Below are positions 1 through 7,584 of a DNA stretch of 22,226 bases, one piece after another; the stretch's first letter is position 1; every line of letters begins with the position of its first letter. Made by a program: the position numbers and the translations under genes. The DNA is from Gammaproteobacteria bacterium. Lineage in GTDB: Bacteria > Pseudomonadota > Gammaproteobacteria > UBA6429. The notes below the pieces were generated by a model. That model was not told where the DNA came from, did no database searches, and saw nothing but the letters and a program-made list of their open reading frames with translations. Location of the stretch: the NCBI GenBank assembly GCA_003232015.1, contig QIKU01000018.1:1-22226 (forward strand), in the 5' to 3' direction.

Positions 1-36
1 CTCATTTTATTTATATAAAAATTAGAACTTATCCAT

Positions 37-2190
37 TCAGAATTTTCCGTAGTACCCTTCTTTTAATGCATCGAATAAGTTGGCCGCGGTATGGGTTTCG
101 CCATCGTATTCAATTTCTTCGTTACCTTTTACTTCTACTTCGGAACCATCTTCCAGGGTGAAGCGATAGGTGGTATTTTCCAGATCCTGTTCCTTAACCA
201 GTACACCCTGGAAGACTTCGGGGTTAAAGCGGAAGGTGGTGCAGCCTTTTAAACCCTGGTCGTAGGCGTACATATAGATATCTTTAAAGTCTTCAAATTC
301 ATAGTCGGTGGGTACGTTGGCTGTTTTTGAAATAGACGAGTCTATCCATATTTGTGATGCGGCCTGAATATCCACATGTGCCTTTGGCGTAATATCGTCT
401 GCGGCTATAAAATAGTCCGGCAATTTGTTTTTTTCTTCTTCGGTGTAAGGCATGGCCTCTTTATTAATAAGCTCACGGTAAGCCAGCAGTTCAAAAGAAA
501 ACACATCGACTTTTTCTTTGGTTTTTTTACCTTCACGAATAACATTACGTGAATAGTGATGCGCGAACGACGGTTCGATACCGTTACTGGCATTGTTGGC
601 CAGCGATAAAGAAATAGTGCCGGTCGGTGCAATCGATGAATGGTGAGTAAAACGTGCACCCACTTCAAGTAACTCATTTACCAATTCCGGTGCGGCTTCT
701 GCAATACGCTGCATATAGCGGCTGTATTTTGCGTGCAGCACTTTACCGGGAAGTTTGTCGCCAGCTTTAACACCGTCTTTTTTCATTTCTGGGCGTTGAC
801 GCAACATTGCAGCCGTCACTTCAAATTCCTGCGTCATTATAGGTGCGGGGCCTTTTTCTTTAGCTAAGTCTAAAGCCGCTTCCCAACCGGCTAAAGCCAG
901 TTCTTTACTGACGCGTTCTGCAAACTCAACCGAATTGGGCTCGCCGTATTTCATCCGTAACATGGTGGTGGTTGAACCTAAGCCTAAAAAACCCATACCG
1001 TGACGGCGTTTATCTAAAATAGCTTCGCGCTGGCCTTCCAGCGGTAAACCATTAATCTCCACTACGTTATCAAGCATGCGGGTAAAAACTTTAACCACCT
1101 CTTTAAACTCGCCCCAGTTAAAGGCTGCATTTTCTGTGAATGGGTTGGTAACAAATTTGGTGAGGTTAACGGAACCGAGCAAGCATGAACCATAAGGCGG
1201 TAATGGCTGTTCTCCGCATGGATTTGTCGCACGAATATTTTCGCAGAACCAGTTGTTGTTCATTTCATTAACTTTATCGATAAGAATAAAACCCGGCTCG
1301 GCAAAGTCGTAGGTGGACGTCATGATCATGTCCCACAGGCGTTTTGCTTTAATGGTTTTATACACCTTACAGGCCACCAGATCTTCGTCATTGGTAACAT
1401 AACCATCAGTCACCGGCCATTCGCGCCAGTAAATTTCATCGGCATTGTTTAAGTCGATGCCATCTTGCTCTACTTCTTTTTCTTTTATTGGAAAACCTAA
1501 ACGCCACTGCGCATCGTCTCGCACGGCTTTGATAAATTCTTCGGTGATTAAAAGTGACAGATTGAACTGGCGCAGCCGACCATCTTCCCTTTTGGCTTTG
1601 ATAAACTCCATAACATCGGGGTGGCCAATATCAAAGGTGGCCATTTGTGCGCCACGCCGACCACCGGCACTTGATACGGTAAAACACATTTTGTCGTAGA
1701 TATCCATAAACGACAGTGGCCCCGATGTATACGCACCGGCACCGGACACATACGCGCCCTTGCCGCGCAGGGTGGAAAACTCATAACCAATGCCGCAACC
1801 GGCTTTAAGCGTAAGACCGGCTTCGTGTACTTTGCCTAAAATATCGTCCATTGAATCGGTGATAGTGCCAGAAACAGTACAGTTAATCGTAGACGTGGCT
1901 GGTTTATGTTCCAATGCGCCTGCATTGGAGGTAATGCGACCGGCGGGGATAGCGCCATGTTGCAATGCCCAGATGAATTTTTCTTCCCACTGCTTACGCT
2001 TGGGCTTTTTTTCGACTTCGGCCAGCGCTTTGGCCACACGCGCATAGGTCGCGTCAATATCCTGGTCAACAATGTCGCCATCTTTGCTTTTTAGGCGATA
2101 CTTTTTGTCCCAAATATCGAGCGAGGCATCTTGAAAAGGTATGTTGTGGGTATTTGTTGTTTTTACAGCTTTCAAGGGTGCGCGGCTCAT
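37..2190 (-). CDS. nrdJ: Adenosylcobalamin-dependent (class II) ribonucleotide reductase
   Basis: This 717-residue cytoplasmic enzyme reduces ribonucleotides to deoxyribonucleotides with a radical generated from adenosylcobalamin. The core motif NPCGE lies at 323-327 (Asn323, radical Cys325, Glu327). The active-site cysteine pair is Cys104 (in INCTVSGT) and Cys336, 11 residues after Cys325, the same spacing as in Thermotoga NrdJ. This separates it from class I (NLCLE-type motif) and from class III. The C-terminal 60 residues are acidic and end in EGYYGKF. They contain no Cys, so the CxxC shuttle normally re-reduced by thioredoxin is not visible. The ATG is preceded by GGAG 12 nt upstream. No radical-carrying small-subunit (NrdB) gene lies beside it, as expected for class II. 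The upstream region carries DnaA boxes and an NrdR-like palindrome. Family assignment is secure; whether it acts on di- or triphosphates cannot be read from sequence. Confidence 0.95.
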   Translation of the reverse strand: MSRAPLKAVKTTNTHNIPFQDASLDIWDKKYRLKSKDGDIVDQDIDATYARVAKALAEVEKKPKRKQWEEKFIWALQHGAIPAGRITSNAGALEHKPATSTINCTVSGTITDSMDDILGKVHEAGLTLKAGCGIGYEFSTLRGKGAYVSGAGAYTSGPLSFMDIYDKMCFTVSSAGGRRGAQMATFDIGHPDVMEFIKAKREDGRLRQFNLSLLITEEFIKAVRDDAQWRLGFPIKEKEVEQDGIDLNNADEIYWREWPVTDGYVTNDEDLVACKVYKTIKAKRLWDMIMTSTYDFAEPGFILIDKVNEMNNNWFCENIRATNPCGEQPLPPYGSCLLGSVNLTKFVTNPFTENAAFNWGEFKEVVKVFTRMLDNVVEINGLPLEGQREAILDKRRHGMGFLGLGSTTTMLRMKYGEPNSVEFAERVSKELALAGWEAALDLAKEKGPAPIMTQEFEVTAAMLRQRPEMKKDGVKAGDKLPGKVLHAKYSRYMQRIAEAAPELVNELLEVGARFTHHSSIAPTGTISLSLANNASNGIEPSFAHHYSRNVIREGKKTKEKVDVFSFELLAYRELINKEAMPYTEEEKNKLPDYFIAADDITPKAHVDIQAASQIWIDSSISKTANVPTDYEFEDFKDIYMYAYDQGLKGCTTFRFNPEVFQGVLVKEQDLENTTYRFTLEDGSEVEVKGNEEIEYDGETHTAANLFDALKEGYYGKF

Positions 2191-2290
2191 GGTTTGGCTT
2201 TTCTCCGTGTGTCTTAATCTATATTATTGATTTTATTCACTTTATTGGCTGTTTAGGGGGAGGAAACAAGCCTTAGTGATGAATTTTATA

Positions 2291-2318
2291 CTCAACCACA
2301 ACATCTTGTGTGGTTGAG
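2291..2318. repeat. Perfect 10-bp inverted repeat upstream of nrdJ
   Basis: CTCAACCACA (2291-2300) pairs with TGTGGTTGAG (2309-2318) across an 8-nt loop. No T-tract follows on either strand, so an intrinsic terminator is unlikely. It lies about 100 nt upstream of the nrdJ start codon and would fall in the nrdJ leader or act as a dyad operator. The function is unknown. Confidence 0.6.
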
Positions 2319-2425
2319 CAAAGTTACTCCTTAACGCAGAACCCGTCAATAACTAATTGCCATTTATTTTAAATATTTAAGTTGTTGTTTTTTATATGAT
2401 TTAACATGAAATAATACTCAACCGC

Positions 2426-2457
2426 TTATGCACAGGGTTATACACAGGTCATCCACA
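2426..2457 (+). promoter_or_regulatory. Array of three DnaA boxes
   Basis: TTATGCACA (2426-2434) and TTATACACA (2438-2446) match the DnaA consensus TTATNCACA exactly. TCATCCACA (2449-2457) matches at all but one position. All three lie on the plus strand, with starts 12 and 11 bp apart, about one helical turn. The array is some 235 bp upstream of the nrdJ ATG. In E. coli the nrdAB promoter is also known to carry DnaA boxes, which couple dNTP synthesis to replication initiation. A similar role for this class II enzyme is inference. Confidence 0.7.
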
Positions 2458-2484
2458 ATATACCATCATTACTATATATTGTGT
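2454..2484. promoter_or_regulatory. NrdR-box-like inverted repeat
   Basis: CACAATATA (2454-2462) is the exact reverse complement of TATATTGTG (2475-2483). The 16-mer at 2469-2484 matches 14 of 16 positions of the NrdR consensus as I remember it (ACACWAWATVTWGTGT). The left copy is only a half match and overlaps the third DnaA box. NrdR is the ATP/dATP-sensing repressor of ribonucleotide reductase genes, so the position upstream of nrdJ is apt. The spacing to the left half-site is shorter than the usual two-box arrangement, so this is a candidate only. Confidence 0.45.
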
Positions 2485-2553
2485 TTCTAATACAGATAGT
2501 CATAATATTAAGTGGCTTTTCTACTAAAAATGTTGCTTTAAATGCACCGGGCT

Positions 2554-2582
2554 CTTGAAAAAAGACAACCGATCTCAATGGG
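2554..2582 (+). promoter_or_regulatory. Heat-shock (sigma-32) promoter of hsp20
   Basis: CTTGAAA at 2554-2560 is an exact sigma-32 -35 element. After a 13-nt spacer comes CTCAATGGG (from 2574), which resembles the CCCCATNTA -10 element at four of its first six positions. It lies about 110 nt upstream of the small heat-shock gene, which is a typical RpoH target. Confidence 0.6.
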
Positions 2583-2689
2583 GATAAAAAAAACAACTTT
2601 CAATTCTTGTATTCAAAATATGCAGACCTATATCCTTAACACGCAGGCGTTATTTGCCATTTAATTGAGATAAATAAGGAGAAACAACC

Positions 2690-3139
2690 ATGAGCTTAAT
2701 ACGTTACCAACCCTGGAATACCGACCAGTTTCGTAAAGAACTGACCGATTTCTTTACTCATAGTACAGATCTCGACCCTAATTCACATGCCGCAAGCAAT
2801 GTTGTGACCAGTGACTGGACACCCGCAGTGGATGTAAAAGAAACTGACAAGGAATTTATTTTACATGCGGACATCCCCGGCGTTGATCCCAAAGATATTG
2901 ACGTGCATATGGAAAACGGTCTGTTAACCATTAAAGGTCAACGCGAAAATGAAAAAACCGAAGAGCATGACGGCTATACGCGCATAGAACGCAGTTACGG
3001 TAATTTTTATCGTCGCTTTAGCCTGCCCGACACAGCCGATGCTGAAAAGATTAATGCCAAATGCAATAATGGTGTATTACGTATTACTATCCCTAAGCAT
3101 ACCAGGTTGCAGCCACGTAAAATTAAAGTAGAGCATTAA
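2690..3139 (+). CDS. Small heat-shock protein, Hsp20/alpha-crystallin family
   Basis: This 149-residue ATP-independent holdase binds unfolding cytoplasmic proteins and keeps them refoldable. The alpha-crystallin domain spans about 45-136. It starts with TPAVDVKET, continues through ADIPGVDPKDI, and closes with the hallmark GVL (128-130) in NNGVLRITIPK. A short C-terminal tail carries an I-x-V-type anchor (IKV, 145-147) that normally mediates oligomer assembly. The N-terminal arm of about 44 residues is usual for bacterial class A members. The start is fixed by AAGGAG eight nt before the ATG. A sigma-32-like promoter precedes the gene and a strong intrinsic terminator follows, so it appears monocistronic and heat-inducible. 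Confidence 0.95.
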   Translation: MSLIRYQPWNTDQFRKELTDFFTHSTDLDPNSHAASNVVTSDWTPAVDVKETDKEFILHADIPGVDPKDIDVHMENGLLTIKGQRENEKTEEHDGYTRIERSYGNFYRRFSLPDTADAEKINAKCNNGVLRITIPKHTRLQPRKIKVEH

Positions 3140-3169
3140 TCTTCTGTCAATTTTAACGCGGTAACGGCT

Positions 3170-3214
3170 AAAGAGGTTGTTCTATCCTATAATTATGAAG
3201 AACAACCTCTTTTT
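3170..3214 (+). terminator. Rho-independent terminator of hsp20
   Basis: A perfect 14-bp stem joins AAAGAGGTTGTTCT (3170-3183) to AGAACAACCTCTTT (3199-3212) across a 15-nt loop, and T residues follow directly. It begins 30 nt after the hsp20 stop codon. Confidence 0.85.
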
Positions 3215-3303
3215 AATTTGAAAAACAATTTTGCCGACGTTGAAACTTCTGGCATTTTTTATATCTAATCTTCAATGAAAAAAATAATGCAGGCCACCAA
3301 ACA

Positions 3304-4740
3304 ATGAAAACTAAAACAGTCTACAAAGCAACAGCATATCCATTACAAAAAATGATAAAGCACTTTCACTTTCATTTTTTAGTGGTACTTAGCCTAAGCT
3401 TACTTGTGCTTGTTAATGTAAATGCAGCATTGCCTGTATTAGATAGCCAGGGTAACCGCCTGCCAACGCTGGCACCGATGCTGGAACGTGCCATGCCCGC
3501 GGTGGTGAACATTGCTACCAGCAGCACCATTACTATTCAGCAAAACCCCTTATTACGTGACCCTTTCTTTCGCCGCTTTTTTGATGTGCCCGACCAGCCA
3601 CAAACACGCCGTTCGCAAAGCCTCGGCTCGGGTGTGATCGTTGATGCCGAAAAAGGCTATATACTCACCAATAACCACGTTATCGATCAAGCCGATGTGA
3701 TTATGGTGACCTTTAAGAGCGGCCATAGCTTAAAAGCTAAACTCATTGGCACCGATCCCGCTACCGATATTGCCGTTATTCAAGTCACACCCACCGACGA
3801 CTTAAAACTCACTGCCTTGCCACTGGCTAATTCAGACCAACTGCGTGTGGGCGATTTTGCAATTGCGATAGGCAACCCTTTTGGGCTGGGGCAAACGGTT
3901 ACCTCCGGTATTGTGAGCGCACTCGGCCGCAGTGGTTTAGGCATTGAAGGCTATGAAGATTTTATCCAGACCGATGCCTCCATTAACCCCGGTAATTCAG
4001 GCGGCGCACTGGTGAGTTTAAACGGTGAACTGATTGGTATTAACACGGCGATATTATCTAAGAGCGGCGGTAACGTCGGCATTGGTTTTGCCATACCCAT
4101 TAATATGGCGAACGCGATCATGCAACAACTGGTAACCCACGGTGAAGTACAGCGTGGCAAGCTGGGCGCACAGGCGCAAGATTTAAGCCCAGACCTTGCC
4201 AAAGCTTTTGGCATTAGCAATGCCGATAAAATAACCGGTGCCGTTATCACCCAGGTTGACTCACATTCCGCTGCCGAAAGAGCGGGCTTAAAAGCTGGCG
4301 ATATTGTTATACGTTTTAATGGCAAGCCCGTACGCAATGCCTCTGTTTTGCGTAACCGTGTTGGTCTGCTGCGCATTGGTGAACGTGTTGAGCTGGTGGT
4401 TTTGCGCGAAGGCCAACGAAAGACATTAGTTGCAAAAGTAGCCGGTGAGCAAAATCTAAACCAGTTTAAAGCCGAGCACCCTCGTTTACAGGGCGCAACC
4501 TTTAGCAATATTACGAAAGGCTCACCACTTTATAAGCGGATTAAAGGTGTGATTATTTCGAGCATTGAACGCGGCAGCCCGGCCTGGATGGCTGGATTAC
4601 GTAAGAATGATGTGGTGACTTCCGTTAATCGGGTTCCCGTTGGTAACTTGCAGGATTTTAGAAAAGCGAGCAATACCAGCCCCACATTATTACTCAACAT
4701 TCACCGCAAATCAGGTTCTTTATTCCTTTACTTACAATAA
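3304..4740 (+). CDS. degQ: Periplasmic serine endoprotease, DegQ/HtrA family
   Basis: This 478-residue envelope quality-control protease degrades or chaperones misfolded periplasmic proteins. It has a long basic N-region, a hydrophobic core at about 24-38 and a likely signal-peptidase site after NVNA (residue 41). The trypsin-like domain carries the triad His125 (LTNNHVI), Asp155 (ATDIAVI) and Ser232 (GNSGGAL). Two PDZ domains follow, at about 285-375 and 395-475. The Q-linker is short, which suits DegQ/DegS-like proteins better than DegP, and the second PDZ excludes DegS. The ATG at 3304 has only a weak ribosome binding site (AGG at 3291). Met17 is an alternative start that would give a more standard signal peptide, but it has no better site. 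The gene follows the hsp20 terminator, so it needs its own promoter. The exact Deg paralogue name is less certain than the family. Confidence 0.92.
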   Translation: MKTKTVYKATAYPLQKMIKHFHFHFLVVLSLSLLVLVNVNAALPVLDSQGNRLPTLAPMLERAMPAVVNIATSSTITIQQNPLLRDPFFRRFFDVPDQPQTRRSQSLGSGVIVDAEKGYILTNNHVIDQADVIMVTFKSGHSLKAKLIGTDPATDIAVIQVTPTDDLKLTALPLANSDQLRVGDFAIAIGNPFGLGQTVTSGIVSALGRSGLGIEGYEDFIQTDASINPGNSGGALVSLNGELIGINTAILSKSGGNVGIGFAIPINMANAIMQQLVTHGEVQRGKLGAQAQDLSPDLAKAFGISNADKITGAVITQVDSHSAAERAGLKAGDIVIRFNGKPVRNASVLRNRVGLLRIGERVELVVLREGQRKTLVAKVAGEQNLNQFKAEHPRLQGATFSNITKGSPLYKRIKGVIISSIERGSPAWMAGLRKNDVVTSVNRVPVGNLQDFRKASNTSPTLLLNIHRKSGSLFLYLQ

Positions 4741-4814
4741 CGTGTATATCGAGACGCTAAATAATCAATGAAATCAACGTCATAAAATCTTCATAAAAAT
4801 ATTTATACCAGGGC

Positions 4815-4843
4815 TTGATTTAACTAATAACAGTGGGTATATT
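4815..4843 (+). promoter_or_regulatory. Sigma-70 promoter for the gene at 4879
   Basis: TTGATT (4815-4820) and TATATT (4838-4843) are separated by exactly 17 bp, close to the ideal TTGACA-N17-TATAAT. They lie 35 nt before the ATG, leaving room for a short leader with a GAGG ribosome binding site. Confidence 0.65.
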
Positions 4844-4878
4844 AGCAATTACTTATTAAAAATCTTGAGGTTTTCACT

Positions 4879-5328
4879 ATGTCATTAATTACAGGCTTTC
4901 CAGCAAACGGTGTTGTTACAATCAACCGCGTTATTTTAAAACCCGAATACACTATCGACGAATTACAGGAACGCGTTGCCTTCCTTTGCGAAAATGTTAA
5001 AACTTACCATTCAGAAACCGGTTTTGTCGGTGGTTTTGTTGCCCTGAACACTGGCCAGATTTCAAACGAAGGTTCCACGATTGGCCAGGCTGTTGACAGC
5101 CCGTTGAAAGACAAAGAAGCACTGATTGTTACTTTCTGGAAAAGCTTTGCAGAGCATGAAGAGTCTCATAAATCTGAAACCTTCCAGCCTTTATTCGAAA
5201 AAGTACTGGAGCTTTGTGAAAATGGAAACGCGAAGAAATCGCTTATGACATGATGTGGTCAGGTGCCGCTTATGATGCCGAACAGGCTAAAAGCAGCTAA
5301 AAAAGCTAAAGAAATACACGCGGCTTAA
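4879..5328 (+). pseudogene. Dimeric alpha/beta-barrel-like protein with two compensating frameshifts
   Basis: The gene has a good promoter and a GAGG ribosome binding site eight nt before the ATG. As written it stops at 5253 after 124 residues. The -1 frame then reads REEIAYDMMWSGAAYDAEQAK, a natural continuation of the C-terminal helix, from about 5229 to 5291. The original frame resumes at about 5293 with AAKKAKEIHAA and stops at 5328. So one base appears lost near 5229-5231 (perhaps AACCGC to AACGC) and one gained in the A-run at 5289-5292; the intact product would be about 149 residues. The fold looks like a ferredoxin-type dimeric barrel (VTFWKSFAEHEES then a LF..V helix), as in ABM-like monooxygenases, but I do not recognise a named family. 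Both indels could be assembly errors rather than real decay. Function unknown. Confidence 0.6.
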
Positions 5329-5450
5329 AATTAAAAATCCCCCTTGCTCATGGATGAGCAATATTATTTCCCTCCTCTTAACTTAAGATCAAAGCATTAT
5401 ATTATATATCTTTTGACTTTAATATATTCAGGCATAAACCCTAAAGGATA

Positions 5451-5477
5451 AGTGGCAGTAATTTCATAACTGCCACT
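5451..5477. repeat. Inverted repeat beside the aprA terminator
   Basis: AGTGGCAGT (5451-5459) and ACTGCCACT (5469-5477) form a perfect 9-bp stem with a 9-nt loop. On the plus strand it is followed by a run of A, not T. Read on the minus strand it comes just after the T-tract of the aprA terminator and may be a second, back-up hairpin. On the plus strand it could end readthrough from the gene at 4879. Confidence 0.55.
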
Positions 5478-5513
5478 AAAAAACCCAGAGTGCCTTTCGG
5501 CAACTCTGGGTTT
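5476..5513 (-). terminator. Rho-independent terminator of aprBA
   Basis: ACCCAGAGT-GCC (5483-5494) pairs with GGC-A-ACTCTGGGT (5499-5511) through a TTTC loop with one bulged base. On the minus strand the stem is followed by six T residues (5478-5483). It begins about 25 nt after the aprA stop and marks the end of the aprBA operon. Confidence 0.85.
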
Positions 5514-5537
5514 CAACTCAACTACTTAAATAATTGC

Positions 5538-7526
5538 TTATTTAAATAATTTTGATTTATCAACCAAATCAACGTGAGCACGCTTGAAGCATGTCCATTT
5601 TTTCGTTTCTTTGTCGTAAATTGAGTTTACGAAGCAATGCCAGTTTTCTTCATCGACAAAGTTTTTATCTGTACGATAGTAGAAACCAGGGTAACGAGAT
5701 TCCTGACGGAACTCGATGTGCTTCAAGTGAGCTTCTGCTGTTACTAAGCGATGGAAGTTTTCCCATGCACGAAGTAATTCGTGAAGGTCTTTCGCACGCA
5801 TTTTTTCAGCATCTTCTTTCATCATGTCCAGCTTCTCACCAGCAACTTTCATCATTTCTGCGTTAGTCTGGTAATAAGTTGCACAACCCGCTACATATTC
5901 GTCCATAATTTTTTGTAGACGGAACTGGAACATTTTAGGCGTAATGTAATGTGGATTAACATCAATCGCTGTTGTGTAGTCTTTATGCTCAAGGAAAGTA
6001 CGTACTGGTTTGTAGATTGCTTCAACCAGGTCTTCAACTGACGTATCTAATTCAGGTTTGAAGTCTTTGTTGTCAAGTACATACTTAAGCATTGATTTAG
6101 CACACATACGACCTTCAGCATGAGAACCTGAAGAGAATTTGTGGCCAGAAGCACCAACACCATCACCAGCAGTGAACAAACCACTAACCGTTGTCATACT
6201 ACGGTAGCCCCAGTTCCAACCACTTGGTAAATGCTCAGGAATACCTTCACCTAAACCTTCTGTTGTTGGCGCGCCAACGTCAGTCGGACCCGAACACCAA
6301 ATGCCGCAACAACCTGAGTGAGAGCCTAACAGGTAAGGTTCGGTAGGCATTAATTCAGAGTTTTTCTTCTCTGGTTCAATGTTTTCGCCAACCCAAACAC
6401 CACATTGGCCAACACACATATCAAGGAAATCTTCCCATGCTTCAGCTTCAAGATGTTTTACTTCACGTGGAGACAATGTTTCACGTAAGTTAGCAAGAGC
6501 AGTCACAGTATCCATATAGATTGGACCACGACCTTCTTTCATTTCTTTCAACATTAAGTGGTTACGTAAGCAAGAAGCAGGAACGGCCGCTTGACCGTAT
6601 GGAGGATAATCATCCAGCATTTCTTTGTTGCGAACCATGTATTTTTCGCCAAAAGCATTCGTTGCCTGTGCTTTAAATAACAGGAACCATGCGCCAACAG
6701 GACCGTAACCATCTTTGAAACGTGTCGGTACGAAACGATTTTCCATCAACGTTAATTCAGCGCCAGCTTCTGCTGCCATTGTATACGTTGAACCCGCATT
6801 CCAAACTGGGTACCAGGCACGACCTGTGCCTTCACCAACAGAACGTGGACGGAAGATGTTTACACAACCACCCGCTGCAAGAAGGATAGCTTTTGCAGTG
6901 TATACGTGGATAGTATGGTTACGCGTAGAAAAACCAACCGCGCCAGCAATACGGCTAGGGTCATTTTTGTCGTTGATTAATTTAACGATGAAAATACGTT
7001 CTTCAATGTTTTCCATACCGAGGGCTTTTTTAGCCGCTTCAGCAACAATCCATTTGTAAGACTCACCGTTAATCATAATTTGCCATTTACCAGAACGTAC
7101 CGGTTTACCGCCGTCTGCTAATGAAGGCATACCTTTAGAACCGTCGAAACGTTCACCGTTTTCGTCCATTTTCCAAATAGGTAAACCCCATTCTTCAAAT
7201 AAATGAACGGATTCATCTACGTGACGACCTAAATCGTACGCTAAATCGTCGCGAGTAATACCCATAAGGTCATTTGAAACCATACGTGCATAATCCGCTG
7301 GATCTTGCTCTGGTCCAATATAGGTGTTGATTGCTGATAAACCTTGAGCAACAGCACCTGAACGATCCATTGCTGCTTTATCAACTAATTTAACTGTGAC
7401 GTTTTCGCCTGAAGCTTCGATCCAACGTGGGAGTTCATACGCTGTACCGCAACAAGCCATGCCGCCACCAATAAGAAGGATATCAATCTCTTCTTCGATT
7501 ACATCAGGATTACCAAATTCGGCCAT
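5538..7526 (-). CDS. aprA: Adenylylsulfate (APS) reductase, alpha subunit
   Basis: This 662-residue FAD subunit of dissimilatory APS reductase interconverts APS and sulfite plus AMP in the cytoplasm. In sulfur oxidisers it runs towards APS, which ATP sulfurylase then converts to ATP and sulfate. The N-terminal dinucleotide-binding motif GGGMACCG is at 20-27. Asn67 (in LSAINTYIG), Arg269 (VPTRFKDGYGPVGAW) and His403 (GSHSGCCG) correspond to Asn74, Arg265 and His398 of Archaeoglobus AprA, which bind the substrate. Length and sequence are full and uninterrupted. The ATG has GAGG eight nt upstream. It lies 58 nt downstream of aprB, and a terminator follows. No aprM or qmo gene lies beside it, so the membrane electron partner must be encoded elsewhere. 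Confidence 0.97.
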   Translation of the reverse strand: MAEFGNPDVIEEEIDILLIGGGMACCGTAYELPRWIEASGENVTVKLVDKAAMDRSGAVAQGLSAINTYIGPEQDPADYARMVSNDLMGITRDDLAYDLGRHVDESVHLFEEWGLPIWKMDENGERFDGSKGMPSLADGGKPVRSGKWQIMINGESYKWIVAEAAKKALGMENIEERIFIVKLINDKNDPSRIAGAVGFSTRNHTIHVYTAKAILLAAGGCVNIFRPRSVGEGTGRAWYPVWNAGSTYTMAAEAGAELTLMENRFVPTRFKDGYGPVGAWFLLFKAQATNAFGEKYMVRNKEMLDDYPPYGQAAVPASCLRNHLMLKEMKEGRGPIYMDTVTALANLRETLSPREVKHLEAEAWEDFLDMCVGQCGVWVGENIEPEKKNSELMPTEPYLLGSHSGCCGIWCSGPTDVGAPTTEGLGEGIPEHLPSGWNWGYRSMTTVSGLFTAGDGVGASGHKFSSGSHAEGRMCAKSMLKYVLDNKDFKPELDTSVEDLVEAIYKPVRTFLEHKDYTTAIDVNPHYITPKMFQFRLQKIMDEYVAGCATYYQTNAEMMKVAGEKLDMMKEDAEKMRAKDLHELLRAWENFHRLVTAEAHLKHIEFRQESRYPGFYYRTDKNFVDEENWHCFVNSIYDKETKKWTCFKRAHVDLVDKSKLFK

Positions 7527-7584
7527 CTTAATTTCCTCTATCTCTAATATTTAAATTTATTTTCAAACGATGCTTATGCAGGAA

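Larger units (their letters stand above)
2191..2689. other. Divergent regulatory gap between nrdJ and hsp20
   Basis: This gap of about 500 bp is AT-rich and has no convincing ORF. From left to right it holds a 10-bp inverted repeat, an AT-rich tract that could hold the nrdJ promoter, three DnaA-type boxes, an NrdR-like inverted repeat, and the sigma-32-type promoter and ribosome binding site of hsp20. The decamer ATACTCAACC occurs twice (near 2289 and near 2415). The individual sites are listed separately. Confidence 0.7.

Noticed and set aside
405..2094. Several ORFs of 60-90 codons opposite or out of frame with nrdJ
   Set aside because: They lie inside a long, well-recognised gene, have no recognisable domains, and their translations look like shadow frames.
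2191..2400. Cobalamin riboswitch upstream of the B12-dependent nrdJ
   Set aside because: I looked for a B12-box-like segment and a long multi-stem leader and found only a single 10-bp hairpin.
3951..4508. 185-codon minus-strand ORF across the degQ gene
   Set aside because: The composition is that of an antisense frame, with no ribosome binding site or domain; the plus strand encodes the intact protease.
5338..5480. Possible small gene or mobile-element remnant after the frameshifted gene
   Set aside because: The stretch is AT-rich with no start plus ribosome binding site, no terminal repeats and no transposase similarity; it is explained by the aprA terminator region.
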